A program made the translations under genes and the position numbers. From Rotaria socialis (taxonomy: Eukaryota > Rotifera > Eurotatoria > Philodinida > Philodinidae), in NCBI GenBank assembly GCA_905331475.1, contig CAJNYU010004256.1, positions 182,315 to 246,314 of the forward strand: a DNA stretch of 64,000 nucleotides, read 5' to 3'. The notes under the pieces are model-generated. The model did no database searches and was not told the origin of the DNA. It was given only the letters and a program-made list of their open reading frames with translations. The stretch's first letter is position 1. Every line of letters starts with the position of its first letter. Below are positions 51,101 through 63,064 of the stretch, piece after piece.

Positions 51101-51833
51101 TGTTAGTTTACTCGAAAATCTAAATTGATAAACTTATCGATATTCTCTATCTAACTGATTGAAGATCGGGACAAACAATAAACAACAAGGCAGCAAATGG
51201 AGACAAAACTCGTTAATAAAAATTGACGAACAAGATAAAAGAAGACATAGAGGGCGCTCTATTTTATATTTGGTACTTTAAGTTAAAGAATGTAACGTTA
51301 TCCAGATTTAGGGAAATAAATTATTCAAGGAACTATTTGTTTTATGAATATGACTAGATTTGTCGAGGAATTATTATATATAATGAGGAAAATGTGGGAA
51401 ACAATGAGTTACGTCATTGAACGAATGAAAATCCATGGATGTCAATTCAATAATTTTTTTTCCAATCTTTTGCGTTAACAATAGACATTCATTCATACTC
51501 GAAACATGTTTTATCAAAAGATAAAATTGAATAAAAGTACAAGAGCAGGATAGAAGAATATCGATGTATCGTTGACAATTTCAAACAAATTCACGAATTC
51601 TATTTCATGAAACTCATGGGAATAGTTCAGTTCTCTGTTCGAATTGAATAATGAATTTGTTCATTTAGTCAAGCGAAATTAAAACTTTCTAATATTCTTA
51701 TTCGTTGAAAATATTCATCTGTAGGTTGACATGTAAATGAAGAAGAAAAGGATAGCTCAATAAAAGAACCTTTTAGCAAAATTTTGTTTGTATTTTCACT
51801 AATCGTACTGTGTTCTAATTTAGAATATAATTC
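51101..51833. promoter_or_regulatory. Divergent promoter region of the E-protein and PLK4
   Basis: 733 bp between opposed start codons, no gene. A TTCTAATTTAG acceptor ends at about 51823, ten bases before the PLK4 ATG. Confidence 0.5.
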
Positions 51834-54800
51834 ATGGCTGTAAGTGCCGCTGAATGGGCTTCACATTCATGTGATAGATGTATTAATCTTGATCCTATCA
51901 AAGTAACTTTCTTTTTCTTTTACCTACTAATCTTGTCGTGTTCTAATCTACGATTATTTTTAGAATTACGATAAATTTGAATTAATTGGTACTGGTGGTT
52001 TTGCTAAAGTCTATCGAGGTGTTCGTCTATGTGATAGAGTTGATGTAGCAATTAAAATTGTAGATGTTTTATTCGTTTTAAATTCGATAATTCAACATAT
52101 TTTATTTCTATGTAGATGGACAAGCAACAATTAAAATTAAAAAATGCTCAATCACGTGTCAATGACGAAGTACAAATACATTATCGCTTGCGGAATTCAG
52201 CTATTGTACAGGTTCGTACGACATGTACATATATTATTAAAGAGAATTAATATCATCCTTAGAAATAGAATTATATGACGAATATACAAAAAAAAACAAC
52301 GGTTCTAAATATTCTTCTAATATCATCCTCAAGATTCATCACAATAGCTTAATCATTTTTTTTCTAATCAAGGCTTAAAGATTCAATTTTCTACAAGAGT
52401 CTATTACAAATTTCATTTAAAAAGATATTACTACGAATATCCAATGTAATCAATTTTCACAAAATAAAAACCAGTTTTCTATTTGTTCGAGTTAGGAACT
52501 AATAAGAAAAACTTAGATTATAATCTTGCAATACCGAAAAAGACTATCTTTTAATGAGCATCGTAAATTTTTTCTAAACGACATTTGCGTTGAAAATAAA
52601 TCATCTATTTTTTTGTCAAATATGAAACAGTGAAGAATTTAGAATTTTTTTTAGAAAAAGTACTCATCGATAAATGAAAAATGAGGTCAATATGACTTAA
52701 ATGCATTTCAATTTCAAGATAATAAAATGATATATTAGTCTGAAATTTTATTTTTATGCGCTATCGATTACCAAAATCTTTGATTAAAAAATTAAGTTTT
52801 CGATAGAATTGATTTAACTATTAATGAATTTTGATTGATTATTTAATATTAATGTTATACTTGTTTTCTCTCTCTCTCTCTCTCTCTTAGCTACTAGAAG
52901 TATTTGAAGATGATACAAACATTTATCTTATACTTGAATTATGTGCAACGGATATGCAGAAATATTTAAATATTCGTCAACAGTTTACTGAAGATGAAAG
53001 TAAAATTAAATAATTTATTGTTAAAACATTTCTATTATTCTTTTAATTAAAGCACGTCATTATATAAAACAAATAGTAGCTGGTATCGAGTATTTACATT
53101 CGCATCAAATTCTTCATCGTGATCTCAAATTACATAATTTACTTTTAACAAAAGACAATAATGTTGTAAGTATTCAATAAAATATTTAATACATAAGCTA
53201 AATTCATAAAATGCTGAAATATTTTTTAAAACTTAACTCATCATTCATAAAAGAAGTTGATAATAAGTCGAAATATCTTATGTAGCATCGAAACACGTTT
53301 GTCTAAATCAAATTTCGTCAGATTAATACAATATCTGATCTAATAAATGCTAGTTGCTGGTATTGCTGCTAAAACTCTTTCTCAATAGATTCATCATTTT
53401 CTAGAGTAAATTGAAAACTTCGTAACAATTTTACACAGCAAAACTTTCTCGTTTTCATATCATGGCAACTAGAATCTATCATGTTCAATACTTTCAGAAT
53501 GAGAGTGTTCAGACAGTGTATTAATAATCTAAAGGAAGTTTTTCTAATCGAAATTGGATAGTGATCCAGAAGATATCATATATTTTCTGCTCTACTTGTC
53601 TATATTCGATGATTAGTTTATTCTTACACATGCGTCAGATGATTGGAGCTCGCAATGATCACCATTAACCTAGGGAATTCTGATATCAGCACAAAGAAAA
53701 ACGATTCCGATTTATCTGTCACGAAAAATAGAATTAAAATTCATGATTGAATATCGCAGTAATTTGCATGGTGATAAAGTATTTATATATTTGTTTGTTT
53801 GTTTGTTTTTTTTTAAAGAAAATAGCTGATTTTGGTTTAGCAAAACAATTAGTAACGCATGAACAAAGAAATTTTACAATGGTTGGTACACCAAATTTTC
53901 TTGCGCCTGAAATAGCAACACGTAAAACACACAGTTTCGAAGCTGATATATGGTCATTGGGTGCATTAATCTATCAATGTCTAGTTGGAAAACCACCATT
54001 CGATGATCAGGGTTTATTTTGTTTCATTATTGAAAAATTAAAAGTAAATTTCAGCTCGTTTATTTGTAGATGTTCTTTCAACATTGAAACGAGTCGCCAA
54101 TGTTCGATATATTTTACCTAATGGTTTAAGTAATGAAGCAAAAGATTTAATCAGTAGAATTTTACAAAAAGATGCTAAAAAACGTTTGACATTGATACAA
54201 ATTCGCCATCATCCTTTCCTATTAAAACGATTAATGAATGATCGAATAAATTCATCGAGAAATAGTTGTAATGTATGTAAAAAGATTTTTCTTGTTTGTT
54301 TTATTCTACAATAAATTTTATTTGATAGTCTTTAAGAAGTGATAGTGGCTATTTTGATACATCAATATCAAGTCGACAATATACAAATGAATCAACGTAA
54401 AATCAAAAAAATAAAATTTACTTTAATTATTTCAAAAAACTTTTCAATCCAATTTAGAGTATCGAGAGGAACAACAAAATTAAATTCATTACTACCATTA
54501 ACAATGAAACAAAATCAAAAAGTGTAAGCTTATTGCTTCATTTCTAACAAGACATTTGTTTGCTTATTATTTATATCGATTAGAAATGCTTCGTCAGCAT
54601 CAGTATTGAGCTGTAATAATTTGAGTAATGCAAATAATCTTAGTCAACACAAAACTATGTGTGAAAAGTTAACGCCATTAAATACACAACGTCTCGATCG
54701 ACGACATGTGATAACAAAAAGTGATATTGTAAGTTAAGTTTTATACTGATGAATTAATTAATTAATTAATAGAATAAATATTTAGATGGATGTATTGGAT

Positions 54801-56716
54801 GATGGTGAAGTTGTTATTCAACATCTTGTTGAAGTTAAAACTGGTTCAAAACGAATAGTCGATGTGTTTCGAGTCTCATCCGATGGACAGAAGGTTCAAT
54901 TGCCATTACTATTTTTCTTCATTATTTTAATATCTTTGTTTTCTTTTATTTGAAAAGATTATTTACTACCGTCCAGATAGAAAACAGTATAATTCATATA
55001 TTGAAAGTGAAGGTCCACTTCCATTACCGGTGAACTATGAACAATATACATTTGATACATTACCAGAACAACTTCATAATAAATATCGTCGAGCATGGAA
55101 GTAGGCTTATCTTTATTAATTAATATTTGAAATGAAAATAAAAATCTATGCCTGGTTAAAATAGATTTGTGAATATAATACGCTCTCTTCGATGTAAGAT
55201 AATTATGTATACAAATGATGGTAAATGTCGTTTAATGGAAACATCTATCGAATTCGATGTAAGTTAGTTTTATTTTTTATAAGAAATAAAAACATAGTGA
55301 TCAAATTAAATGAAAAGAAACTGAGTAGAACTATTGTAAAAAGAATTTTTTTTTTCTATAAAAATGTATTGTGGTTCCCTATTTTTGTAATGGACAGATT
55401 TGCACTTCATGTGAACAGTCATTCTCTGAAATTTTTTGTGTTCAAATGATTCAATATGGAATGCCATTAATTATTATCAAAGCCCATTTAAATGGCAGAT
55501 TATGCTTTTTTTCCAAATAATTTCATCCTACATATTATCTATGAAAAACATATTCTCATGCGTCCTCTTTGTATTGATTGAATAAAGTTATAGATCAGTA
55601 ATTTCTTAGATTCTTTACTTCTTGAACTTTTAATTGAGTATTTTTAAGTTTTGCCTGAATATTTGTTAGTGTTTATGCAACGCCAAATCATTCTTTGTCA
55701 TTTGTTGGTGAGATTTATTTCAAATTATCCAGTAAATTCAGTTCAAAGGATTGGATACATAAATGAATGGACTAAGGTATTTTGCATAAAATATATTTTC
55801 AAACAAAAACGGAAATTAAAGCAACTATGCTATAGTTCTATTCATCGATACCAATATTCAAGTTAATTAATCAAGCATATGCGAGTAGTTAATAGTAGTA
55901 AAATGAATTTCCTGAGCCGATCCAATAAAATATTTATTTCATTTCTACCTTTGTATTTTTATAAAAAGCAATTTCTTACACATTTCCTTCACGGATTAAA
56001 TCAAATTTGTATAGAAATGTTCTCTTTATCGTTCATTCGAATATCCCGAAAATAGAAATTCATCATCTAATCCTTTTCTTTGTGATGATTGGAAAATCTA
56101 TTAGCAATCAAATTTATACAACTGAATCTGAAATTTTAACAAAGTCATATGCTTTTCGTACATTCATAGCATAAAATTCTTTTCATAAATTAAATAAACT
56201 CTGTATCTATCTAACTTTAACATGAATACTTTCTATATGAATGTAGTATCACATGAGAACTGTAGAAAAGTATTTATTATTATAAGTAGAAAATTCGAGT
56301 AATGAAAACCATAATGAATATTTTTATTTTAAGTTTACTCATACGCATGGAACAAAAATCTCTATTTATCGAAAAAATCTGGAACATCTTGATTCTCCAT
56401 TACAAATAAAGCTAGTTGATTCATCAGGTCGAATGACATCAATATTTAATTATGATGATTGTATTGAACAACTCAATGTACCACTTGATACAAAACAAAT
56501 GATACAAAAAGCAATTAAGGTAAATGAATTTTAAGAAAGGTGATTGATATAGTTTTATTTCATATTTATTTTTATTTTTATTTTTAGTTTCGTGAATGTT
56601 GTTTGATAAAAAATCAATTACTTGAAGAACATCAAAGTCAATTTCCTGAAGGAAAAACGTTTCCAGCTATTTTTGGTGAAAAACCTCGGTCGTCTTCACA
56701 TAACATATCAAAATAA
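51834..56716 (+). CDS. PLK4: Polo-like kinase 4 (SAK), short form lacking PB3
   Basis: PLK4 is the master kinase of centriole duplication. Early exons are 51834-51902, 51964-52059, 52116-52211, 52891-52996, 53053-53164, 53819-54011 and 54070-54272; more follow to 56716. The kinase domain has the P-loop [19 protein letters not shown], the catalytic loop [24 protein letters not shown] and [11 protein letters not shown] short linker holds DSGYFDTS, a beta-TrCP-type degron like the one that limits human PLK4. The cryptic polo box follows: [65 protein letters not shown]. The protein ends soon after [15 protein letters not shown], the end of that unit, so the third polo box is absent. The estimated length is 600-650 aa (human 970). 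Introns of 679, 654 and about 1,070 bp look empty. Confidence 0.93.
52866..52886. repeat. (TC)n microsatellite forming a splice polypyrimidine tract
   Basis: CT dinucleotides run directly into the TTAG acceptor of PLK4 exon 4 (52891). Confidence 0.85.
54341..54364 (+). other. PLK4: PLK4 phosphodegron DSGYFDTS
   Basis: DSG followed by Thr and Ser at +4/+5, placed just after the kinase domain, as in the human PLK4 degron that is autophosphorylated and read by SCF-beta-TrCP. Function here is inferred. Confidence 0.6.
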
Positions 56717-58501
56717 TTATTTTATTTTAAAATAATCATAGAATACTATTTTTTCTACATAGATATTTTTTCTTTAACTAGTTTTCTTTGTAGAAAAAAA
56801 AGATGAGAAACTATTGTTATGTTTATTTTTTTCCTGTTTTTCATGCTCTGATTAAATGATTGCTGTATTTTCTTTGTGTTAGAATTGTATAGTTTGTTTT
56901 CGAATTAATAAATGAAAAAAAAAACCTTTATGACAAAATGACTATGACTAATAGAGACAAATTATTATTTGGTATTTCTTTTCTTGTTTCTATATTGTTT
57001 CATGCGCTTTTACTAATTGGTGCGATACCATTTTCCAATGAATACATCGGCGTGTGATATAGACAAAATCTTATCAATACATTTAGTAAAAACGATTGAG
57101 ATAATTCTTTTGTTAAATATGTGGTCACATATAAATCATTGCAAAGAATCAAAAGTTATTCAATACTATAATATATATATATTTGTACTGCCTATATTTA
57201 GATTTTTTTCTAGCTGAACTCTAGTTACATGTAAGAATAAACTTGAATAAAGCAAAACAAAAACAAGGTTACTATGAAACCAAGTTGCATTTTGTTTACA
57301 GAATGATAGCCAACATCCTAAAATCTAGAAATGTGTGGAGCATGTTCTTAAGAATAGTATTTTCAAACTTATAGATGAAACCTAAACTTTGTTTATGTCG
57401 ATAATCCATATTGATAGAGAATCCCGCGTTCTATAGTTTCACTGTGCTATGATGAATTATTACAAGAATGAATTTTCGATGAAATTATGATTCAGGTTCT
57501 ACTCTTTTGTTATTAGCTATTGAGCAGAAACAGTAGATTATATTCTTTACCGTTTTCTGATTGAGTTGGTAGAGATCGAATTATAATAAACCAAAGATGC
57601 ATTTAACCGGAAAACAATTAAAACAAAAGATAGAATCAAGTGATACCCCGATCTAATCTATTTCTAATTTCTATACAATGTATAATCATGATGAAAATTT
57701 TACAAAATTTAATATTAAATTCGATAAATATTGTGTCCTGAATCCAAAAATGTTGTAGGGGAAATATCTACATGATAAGATGATAAAGCTTGCATCTGAG
57801 ATGAATTCATGCTCTGTACTGATCAATTATTTGAAAATTTCATCGTTGATTAACGATCTATCATGAAATCTATCAATATGGGAGAAATCTATAGTAGATT
57901 ACTAATCAAGTTTCCATCGAACTATTCTGCCTTATGTTAGTTCAACAACGAATTTAGAGATTTTTCAAAATGTGTTTGTGCATCTAATATTCATAAATAT
58001 GATTTCAAAAATATGAAGTTCTGTATTGTAAAGCCTTTATATCTGTATAGTAGAGTTATTAATCAGAATAACGTCAATAGATATTCTGTATTCATTTACT
58101 GACTTTCTCGACAATTTTCGACTAAATCATGATTTTTTATATGGCTGCCTCTTTTTTCAACGAAAACAAATACATAGATTACGAATAATATTCACTATCT
58201 ACTCGACAATGTTTGTAAGATATACACAAGTATATGACGCAAAATTTAGAAAGAAATCATCATACTATCGATAGGATATGAACGATAGGTATTCAAGCTT
58301 GGAAAATTACTTGTTTTGATTTTTTTCTGGCAAAAATTCTCAAAAAATGAAAGTAGAAATTAACCAAAAATTTTTGATGATGAAAAAAAAGAAAAAAAAG
58401 AGTTTGATATTAATGCTTGATCAAAATTACGTTTAATTTATTTTTGTTTATATGATGATAAAAGGAATCAAAGAATGACGACATATTTTTTGTTTTGTTA
58501 A
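56717..58501. other. Intergenic region downstream of PLK4
   Basis: PLK4 3' UTR with AATAAA near 56905. No exon resembling a third polo box was found in either of the two nearest open frames. No other gene is supported. Confidence 0.55.
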
Positions 58502-58792
58502 TCACTTCTTTTTCAATCGAAGGAGCCCTGGACGACGATGCACTGTTGATCGAGTGTTAAATACACGATCAACTGATGAAGTATCATCTTTATCACTTTT
58601 GCCATCGGCGACTTCCATTGCTGTGAGTAATGCTTGAAGTTGTTGAATGAAATTTGAATCTTTACGTACGTTGTTTTGAGAAACATTATTCATGTAAATT
58701 TGATCATCGTCGTACCAATAGGCAGCGATATTACTGATGTTGATCGAAAACAACATGACGAAGACTAATATAATAATATTTCTTAACAGCAT
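58502..58792 (-). CDS. Small secreted protein, prohormone-like
   Basis: Intronless. I chose the ATG at 58792 because it starts a good signal peptide (MLLRNIIILVFVMLFSINIS), giving 96 aa; an upstream in-frame ATG at 58873 would put a hydrophilic leader before it. The mature part begins NIAAYWYDDDQIYMNN and is rich in charged residues. It has dibasic sites typical of prohormone convertase cleavage: RK after NNV, RR in TVHRRPGLLRL, and a terminal KKK. A peptide such as PGLLRL or the 40-residue segment before the RR could be released. No known neuropeptide family is recognised, and there is no Gly for amidation. Secretion is well supported; a peptide-hormone role is only a suggestion. Confidence 0.6.
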   Translation of the reverse strand: MLLRNIIILVFVMLFSINISNIAAYWYDDDQIYMNNVSQNNVRKDSNFIQQLQALLTAMEVADGKSDKDDTSSVDRVFNTRSTVHRRPGLLRLKKK

Positions 58793-59028
58793 TATGTTAT
58801 AGTAGTGTTTCAATTGGTGAAATATATGATGTATTTTCTGGTAAAAAGAAAGGACATTTGAAAAGATTGGCATAATTTATATCTGAGCTCTGTCAAAATT
58901 CATTTCCTGTAAAATAAACATGAATTAAAATATTTCCCTCTATGAAAAGCTTTGCTAGATGAATACAACGGAAGAGAAGAAAACTATTTTTTAAAGTGAA
59001 AACTTTCTTCTCATTAACAACGTATCAA
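58793..59028. other. 5' flank of the small secreted protein
   Basis: Short intergenic stretch without a recognisable promoter motif, ending at the TGTGGG tract. Confidence 0.5.
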
Positions 59029-59052
59029 GTGTGGGTGTGGGTGTGGGTGTGG
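59029..59052 (+). repeat. Telomere-like (TGTGGG)n tract
   Basis: Nearly four perfect TGTGGG units, degenerating on the right into G/T-rich sequence (GGTTGTGAGTTTGAGTG). TGTGGG is the telomeric repeat reported for bdelloid rotifers. The tract is internal, with genes on both sides. Confidence 0.7.
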
Positions 59053-59265
59053 TTGTGAGTTTGAGTGTTTGTCTTCATTCTTCACACGTACCGATACTCA
59101 CATCACCTACACCTTCACACCCATATCTACAAACATGAACCATTCTCGAAATCAGCAATCCATAACCGTTTGATTTTACCTATAAGCGATGTTCAATGAC
59201 ATATCGAGTACTCACAAGAAATTAATCCGGTTAATAATCAAACTATTTTGCTTTCTAGTTGCGCT

Positions 59266-59273
59266 CCTTATAA
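59266..59273 (+). repeat. 8-bp target-site duplication of the MITE, left copy
   Basis: CCTTATAA, repeated exactly at 59672-59679. Confidence 0.8.
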
Positions 59274-59671
59274 TAGAGTCCTGCGGAAACGACTTTTATT
59301 GTTCCCATTCCCGAAAAATTTCCGTTGTTCCCGTCCACGAATTCCCGTTCCCGTAGTGCTTTTATAATTTCTATTACCAGTTCGCCTTGTGAAACTCAAA
59401 TAAATAACTTTTATGTCGCACACTAGTTTACCGTGTCATCACAGGTTTCCCAATGTGTCCTTCGATAAATTTAGAACAAGTTTTGGGTTGGAGGCTCATT
59501 GGATTAACCATAAAACTGAAAGTTCTCATTTTCAAAATACATTATTTTTTCGATGAATCCAGTCTATATCGAATTTCGGGAATGTCAATTTGTAATGTTG
59601 TTCCCGTTCCCGAAGTCGCCGCGGAAAGCGGAACGGGAATTTTGGGAAAAAGTCGTTCCCGCAGGACTCTA
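59274..59671. mobile_element. hAT-type MITE (398 bp)
   Basis: Terminal inverted repeats of about 24 bp: the left end starts TAGAGTCCTGCGGAAACG and the right end, reversed, starts TAGAGTCCTGCGGGAACG; one mismatch over 24 positions. Perfect 8-bp duplications CCTTATAA flank it. Both subterminal regions are rich in TTCCCGTTCCCG-like repeats in inverted orientation. It has no transposase. An open frame across it (59453-59722) is a by-product. The size, inverted repeats and 8-bp duplication indicate a non-autonomous hAT element. Confidence 0.85.
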
Positions 59672-59679
59672 CCTTATAA
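59672..59679 (+). repeat. 8-bp target-site duplication of the MITE, right copy
   Basis: CCTTATAA directly after the right end of the MITE. Confidence 0.8.
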
Positions 59680-59933
59680 TAACTCTAGTAACCTCAAATC
59701 TACATCACTCACATTCTCTTAATTCCCACCAAATTTCGTTCATTTTGTAATTTTATATATAGTTTGACACTATCTACTATAAAATTCTGCCTATTCTGAT
59801 CTTCTAGAATTTTAGAATATGGCCACGTCTCAGAGTCAATTATTCTACGTTAATAATTTAATATGTATCGTTTATTTGATAAAATAAATGAATAAATCTG
59901 ACAAAACTTAGTAGATTAACAAAAATACTGCAA

Positions 59934-61432
59934 TCACTCTTGATTTAAATTTGAATCATCAATATCCATAACTTGTTCTCCGTGGGATTCCCATGGTTTC
60001 ACTATTCCTATAGGCCATCGAAGTAATAATAAATCTGTTGATGCAGCAAACTCTTCTGCTGCATTGCTATCTGGCACTGGTGTTAAAATAAAATAATCGT
60101 ATGAATGTGAATCAGTAAATAATTCAGCTGTTAATTTCGTTACTGCGTGATATTCTTCTGCTGTTGTATTTTGAGTATTATTTGTAAATTCTTCTAATGA
60201 TGGATAAATTAATGAAGAATGTGAATTTAAAGCGTGCTCAATAATATTTGAAACTTGTTCTTCTTCCTCTCGGTCATCTGCAATCATCATTAAAGAATGC
60301 ACAAGTTCACTGGATGGTGATATATTAGCCATTAATTGAGGAACTGTAGACATCTTTTTAATATTTGATGCTTTGACTTTTTCATAAACTTCGAGAATTT
60401 TCGATAGAGCAATGCCAGATACTCCTCCAATAAGTTTTCCACTAATGCTACCAACAAAACCGCCAACTGTAGCGCCAAGTATTGGTACCGGAATAAGTAT
60501 TGTGCCGACAACTGTACCTGCAGTTCCACCAACAACCTATTAAATTATAATATAAACGAAGCTTCTTTTTTCTCCCTTTTCCCTAAAATTCAAACTTACA
60601 GCTGTTGATGCTGATGTAACTCGTCTTATAACATATTTTTTCAAAGCAACATCACTTAAACTTCCTTTTTCTCGTTCTTTTTTTTTCTTTTTTATATCAA
60701 TAAATGTTGATATACTTTCCACAGCCGTTAATATAACTCCTGATCCAACAGCACTTAAAAACTGGCCAAATGTCCGTACACCAACTAAAGCAACATCTTT
60801 TACTAATAATGCTGTAGGATCAACAATCAATAAAGTTGCAGATTTTTCTTTAACTAATCCGCGAAGTTTATATATTTGTTCAGAATAATGTTCACCTGTT
60901 CGACACCATCGAGCCCAATGTTCACAATTATTTCCTAATAATGAATAACCACGTCTGCCAAGTTGTGAGAAAGCTCGTTGCAGTGTCTCTTCATTTGAAA
61001 AACATGGAATATGATCATAATGATGTAAATAAATATCTTCACTTGTACTTTCTATGTTAACAGGCCATTCACTTTCAATGATTGCAGCTATATATATTGA
61101 ACCTCTCATTAATGCAGTACGTGCATGTTCCAGTGTATTAAAATAATGTATAACACGAAGATAGTTTGTACGTGCTTCACAAACAATACCATGATGTGCA
61201 TAATATAAATCTGTTTTATAAAAACTAATATGATCACCAGGTTCAAGCCGATTTAGATCTGCAATTTTTTCTTTACGAGTTTTTTGAAAAGGTCGTTCTT
61301 GGTGGATAAAAGTTTTAATGACTTCTAAATATATATTTAAAAAAAGGGAATCGACCAAAGATAGTACATATATAAGCGACCTGTTACTTGTTCTTTGAAT
61401 TCAGGTAGTAACCGATGTTTATCTGTCATCAT
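59934..61432 (-). CDS. LRAT-domain protein with C-terminal glycine-rich membrane segment
   Basis: Three exons (61432-61381, 61324-60600, 60536-59934) give 459 aa. Residues about 38-165 form an LRAT domain of the NlpC/P60 thiol fold, as in LRAT and the PLAAT phospholipase/acyltransferases: LEPGDHISFYKTDLYYAHHGIV with the catalytic His, and LLGNNCEHWARWCRTG with the NCEHWA nucleophile Cys. A hydrophobic stretch follows (TLLIVDPTALLVKDVALVGV), then a long Gly-rich, membrane-compatible segment (VVGGTAGTVVGTILIPVPIL and GGFVGSISGKLIGG), then an acidic tail of about 130 residues (SELVHSLMMIADDREEEEQ, ending SNLNQE). Lipid N- or O-acyl transfer is the family's usual chemistry; the substrate is unknown. 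PLAAT proteins are about 160 aa, so this is a longer, multi-part relative. Confidence 0.88.
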
Positions 61433-63064
61433 CTATTTTGTTTATATAGAAGTAAACAAAATTTATTTTGACTTTATGCTTTAGTTTCCAAGCATAATAT
61501 AACCTTTATTTGATAGAAAGAAAAAAAATCATGTGATTGACTGTACTAAGGACCCTATAATTTTGTTCTGTTCTGTTTTATGCATATATTGCTAAACACG
61601 AACGTCATCAATGTACGGCGTGATACCTCTTCATACAAGACGAATAACAATATCGATACCAATGATTATTCATGTAGTACTTTTATTTAATATCAGAAAT
61701 CATTTCAATTTATATATCGTAAAAAAACGCCTATTATAAGAACTTACATAATTCTATCTATTTGTTTTAGAATATAGTGTTGAATAGGTTAACTAATAAA
61801 TAATGATGGTGAAAATCTCTTTATTTCATAAATAATCATTTATTTAACATTATCATGCAAATACTACTGATTTATATAACTTGACAAAGTCTTTATTAAT
61901 TTATATGATTACATTTCAATCGTTAATATCGATGGTTATAGAATTGATATAAGGTTAATCAATTAATTACTTCTTATAATCTTGATCAGTACTACTTGAC
62001 ATGAGTCATGAAGAATAGAATTCGATTCCTAATAATAAATGTATTCATTGATGAATAATTCGACTTTCTAGAAAAAAAGAAGTTTCGAGAACTACTTGTA
62101 ATAAGTTTGTTTTTTGTGTAGCATTTTACTGCAACTCATCGAATGCAATGTTTGGTTGAAAAAGACAATTAACAAAATGATCCCCGGTTATACTTATTGA
62201 TTAATCAAGTAGATGTTACAATGTGTACAACATTTTATTTTGCTTAAAATAAAAAAGTTAGGAAAAAGATTGAACGCTGTTAGAGATGATTTATTTGAAA
62301 ATTGTATCATGTGATAAGCTCTTTTCGGCATTAGTTCAATGTCATTCATCGCAGTATCTTGAAGGTCAATACATGGAACACTGATCCCTATACCATATTT
62401 TCAAATAGTTACATTTTTGAGTATTGAAACTCCTACAAAACAACTAATTTTCTATGCTCCCATGAAATCACACTGAAAATTGATCCGTCTCTGTTTATCG
62501 CGTTTCTTATTTTCTAGAAAACTCTTTGTTATGAGACAAATTTCAAATAAATAAACCAGCTTATACATTTTAGTCTAACCTAGAGACAAGCATAAGCATC
62601 ATCATTACTATAACATAAGATATTGCTCATAAATATTGATACTCAAAGAAGTACCTATAAGGTTCCGAAAAAAAAATACCATTACTACCTATCTTCTTTC
62701 TGTTAACACTATTGGTTGTGAGGCGGATTAATTGGTTTAACATACGTATGAAGTGTAAAAGAGTAGTAGTTAGAGTTGTTGAAGTGATTCTAGTTAGTTT
62801 TATTTAAAAAAGTAAAGAGTTAGTTAACATAACCGACTAACAATGTAAGAAATTTTCTGTTTTAATTATCAAATACATAAAAAATCAATATCAATCTTCA
62901 TATATAAATAAAATATTTTACATAATTTTTATTCTGTAGTTTTATTATTATGTCAAATCTGAAAAATAAAATACACTGGCAACATTTATGCATTACTGAA
63001 TGTATATATGTATATATATATATATAGGAATATATGTAAAGATATTTCATAAAATAGTGAAAAT
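61433..63064. other. LRAT-FAIM intergenic region
   Basis: No supported exon in 1.6 kb of AT-rich DNA. A TA microsatellite lies at about 63003-63027, just past the FAIM 3' end. Confidence 0.55.
63003..63027. repeat. (TA)n microsatellite
   Basis: Alternating TA run in the FAIM 3' flank. Confidence 0.85.

Noticed and set aside
57017-57217. Plus-strand frame as a missing PLK4 PB3 exon
   Set aside because: Its translation shows no polo-box pattern and it lies past the PLK4 polyadenylation signal.
59453-59722. Open plus-strand frame in the 59 kb element
   Set aside because: Lies over the right half of the MITE and its target duplication; no protein similarity.
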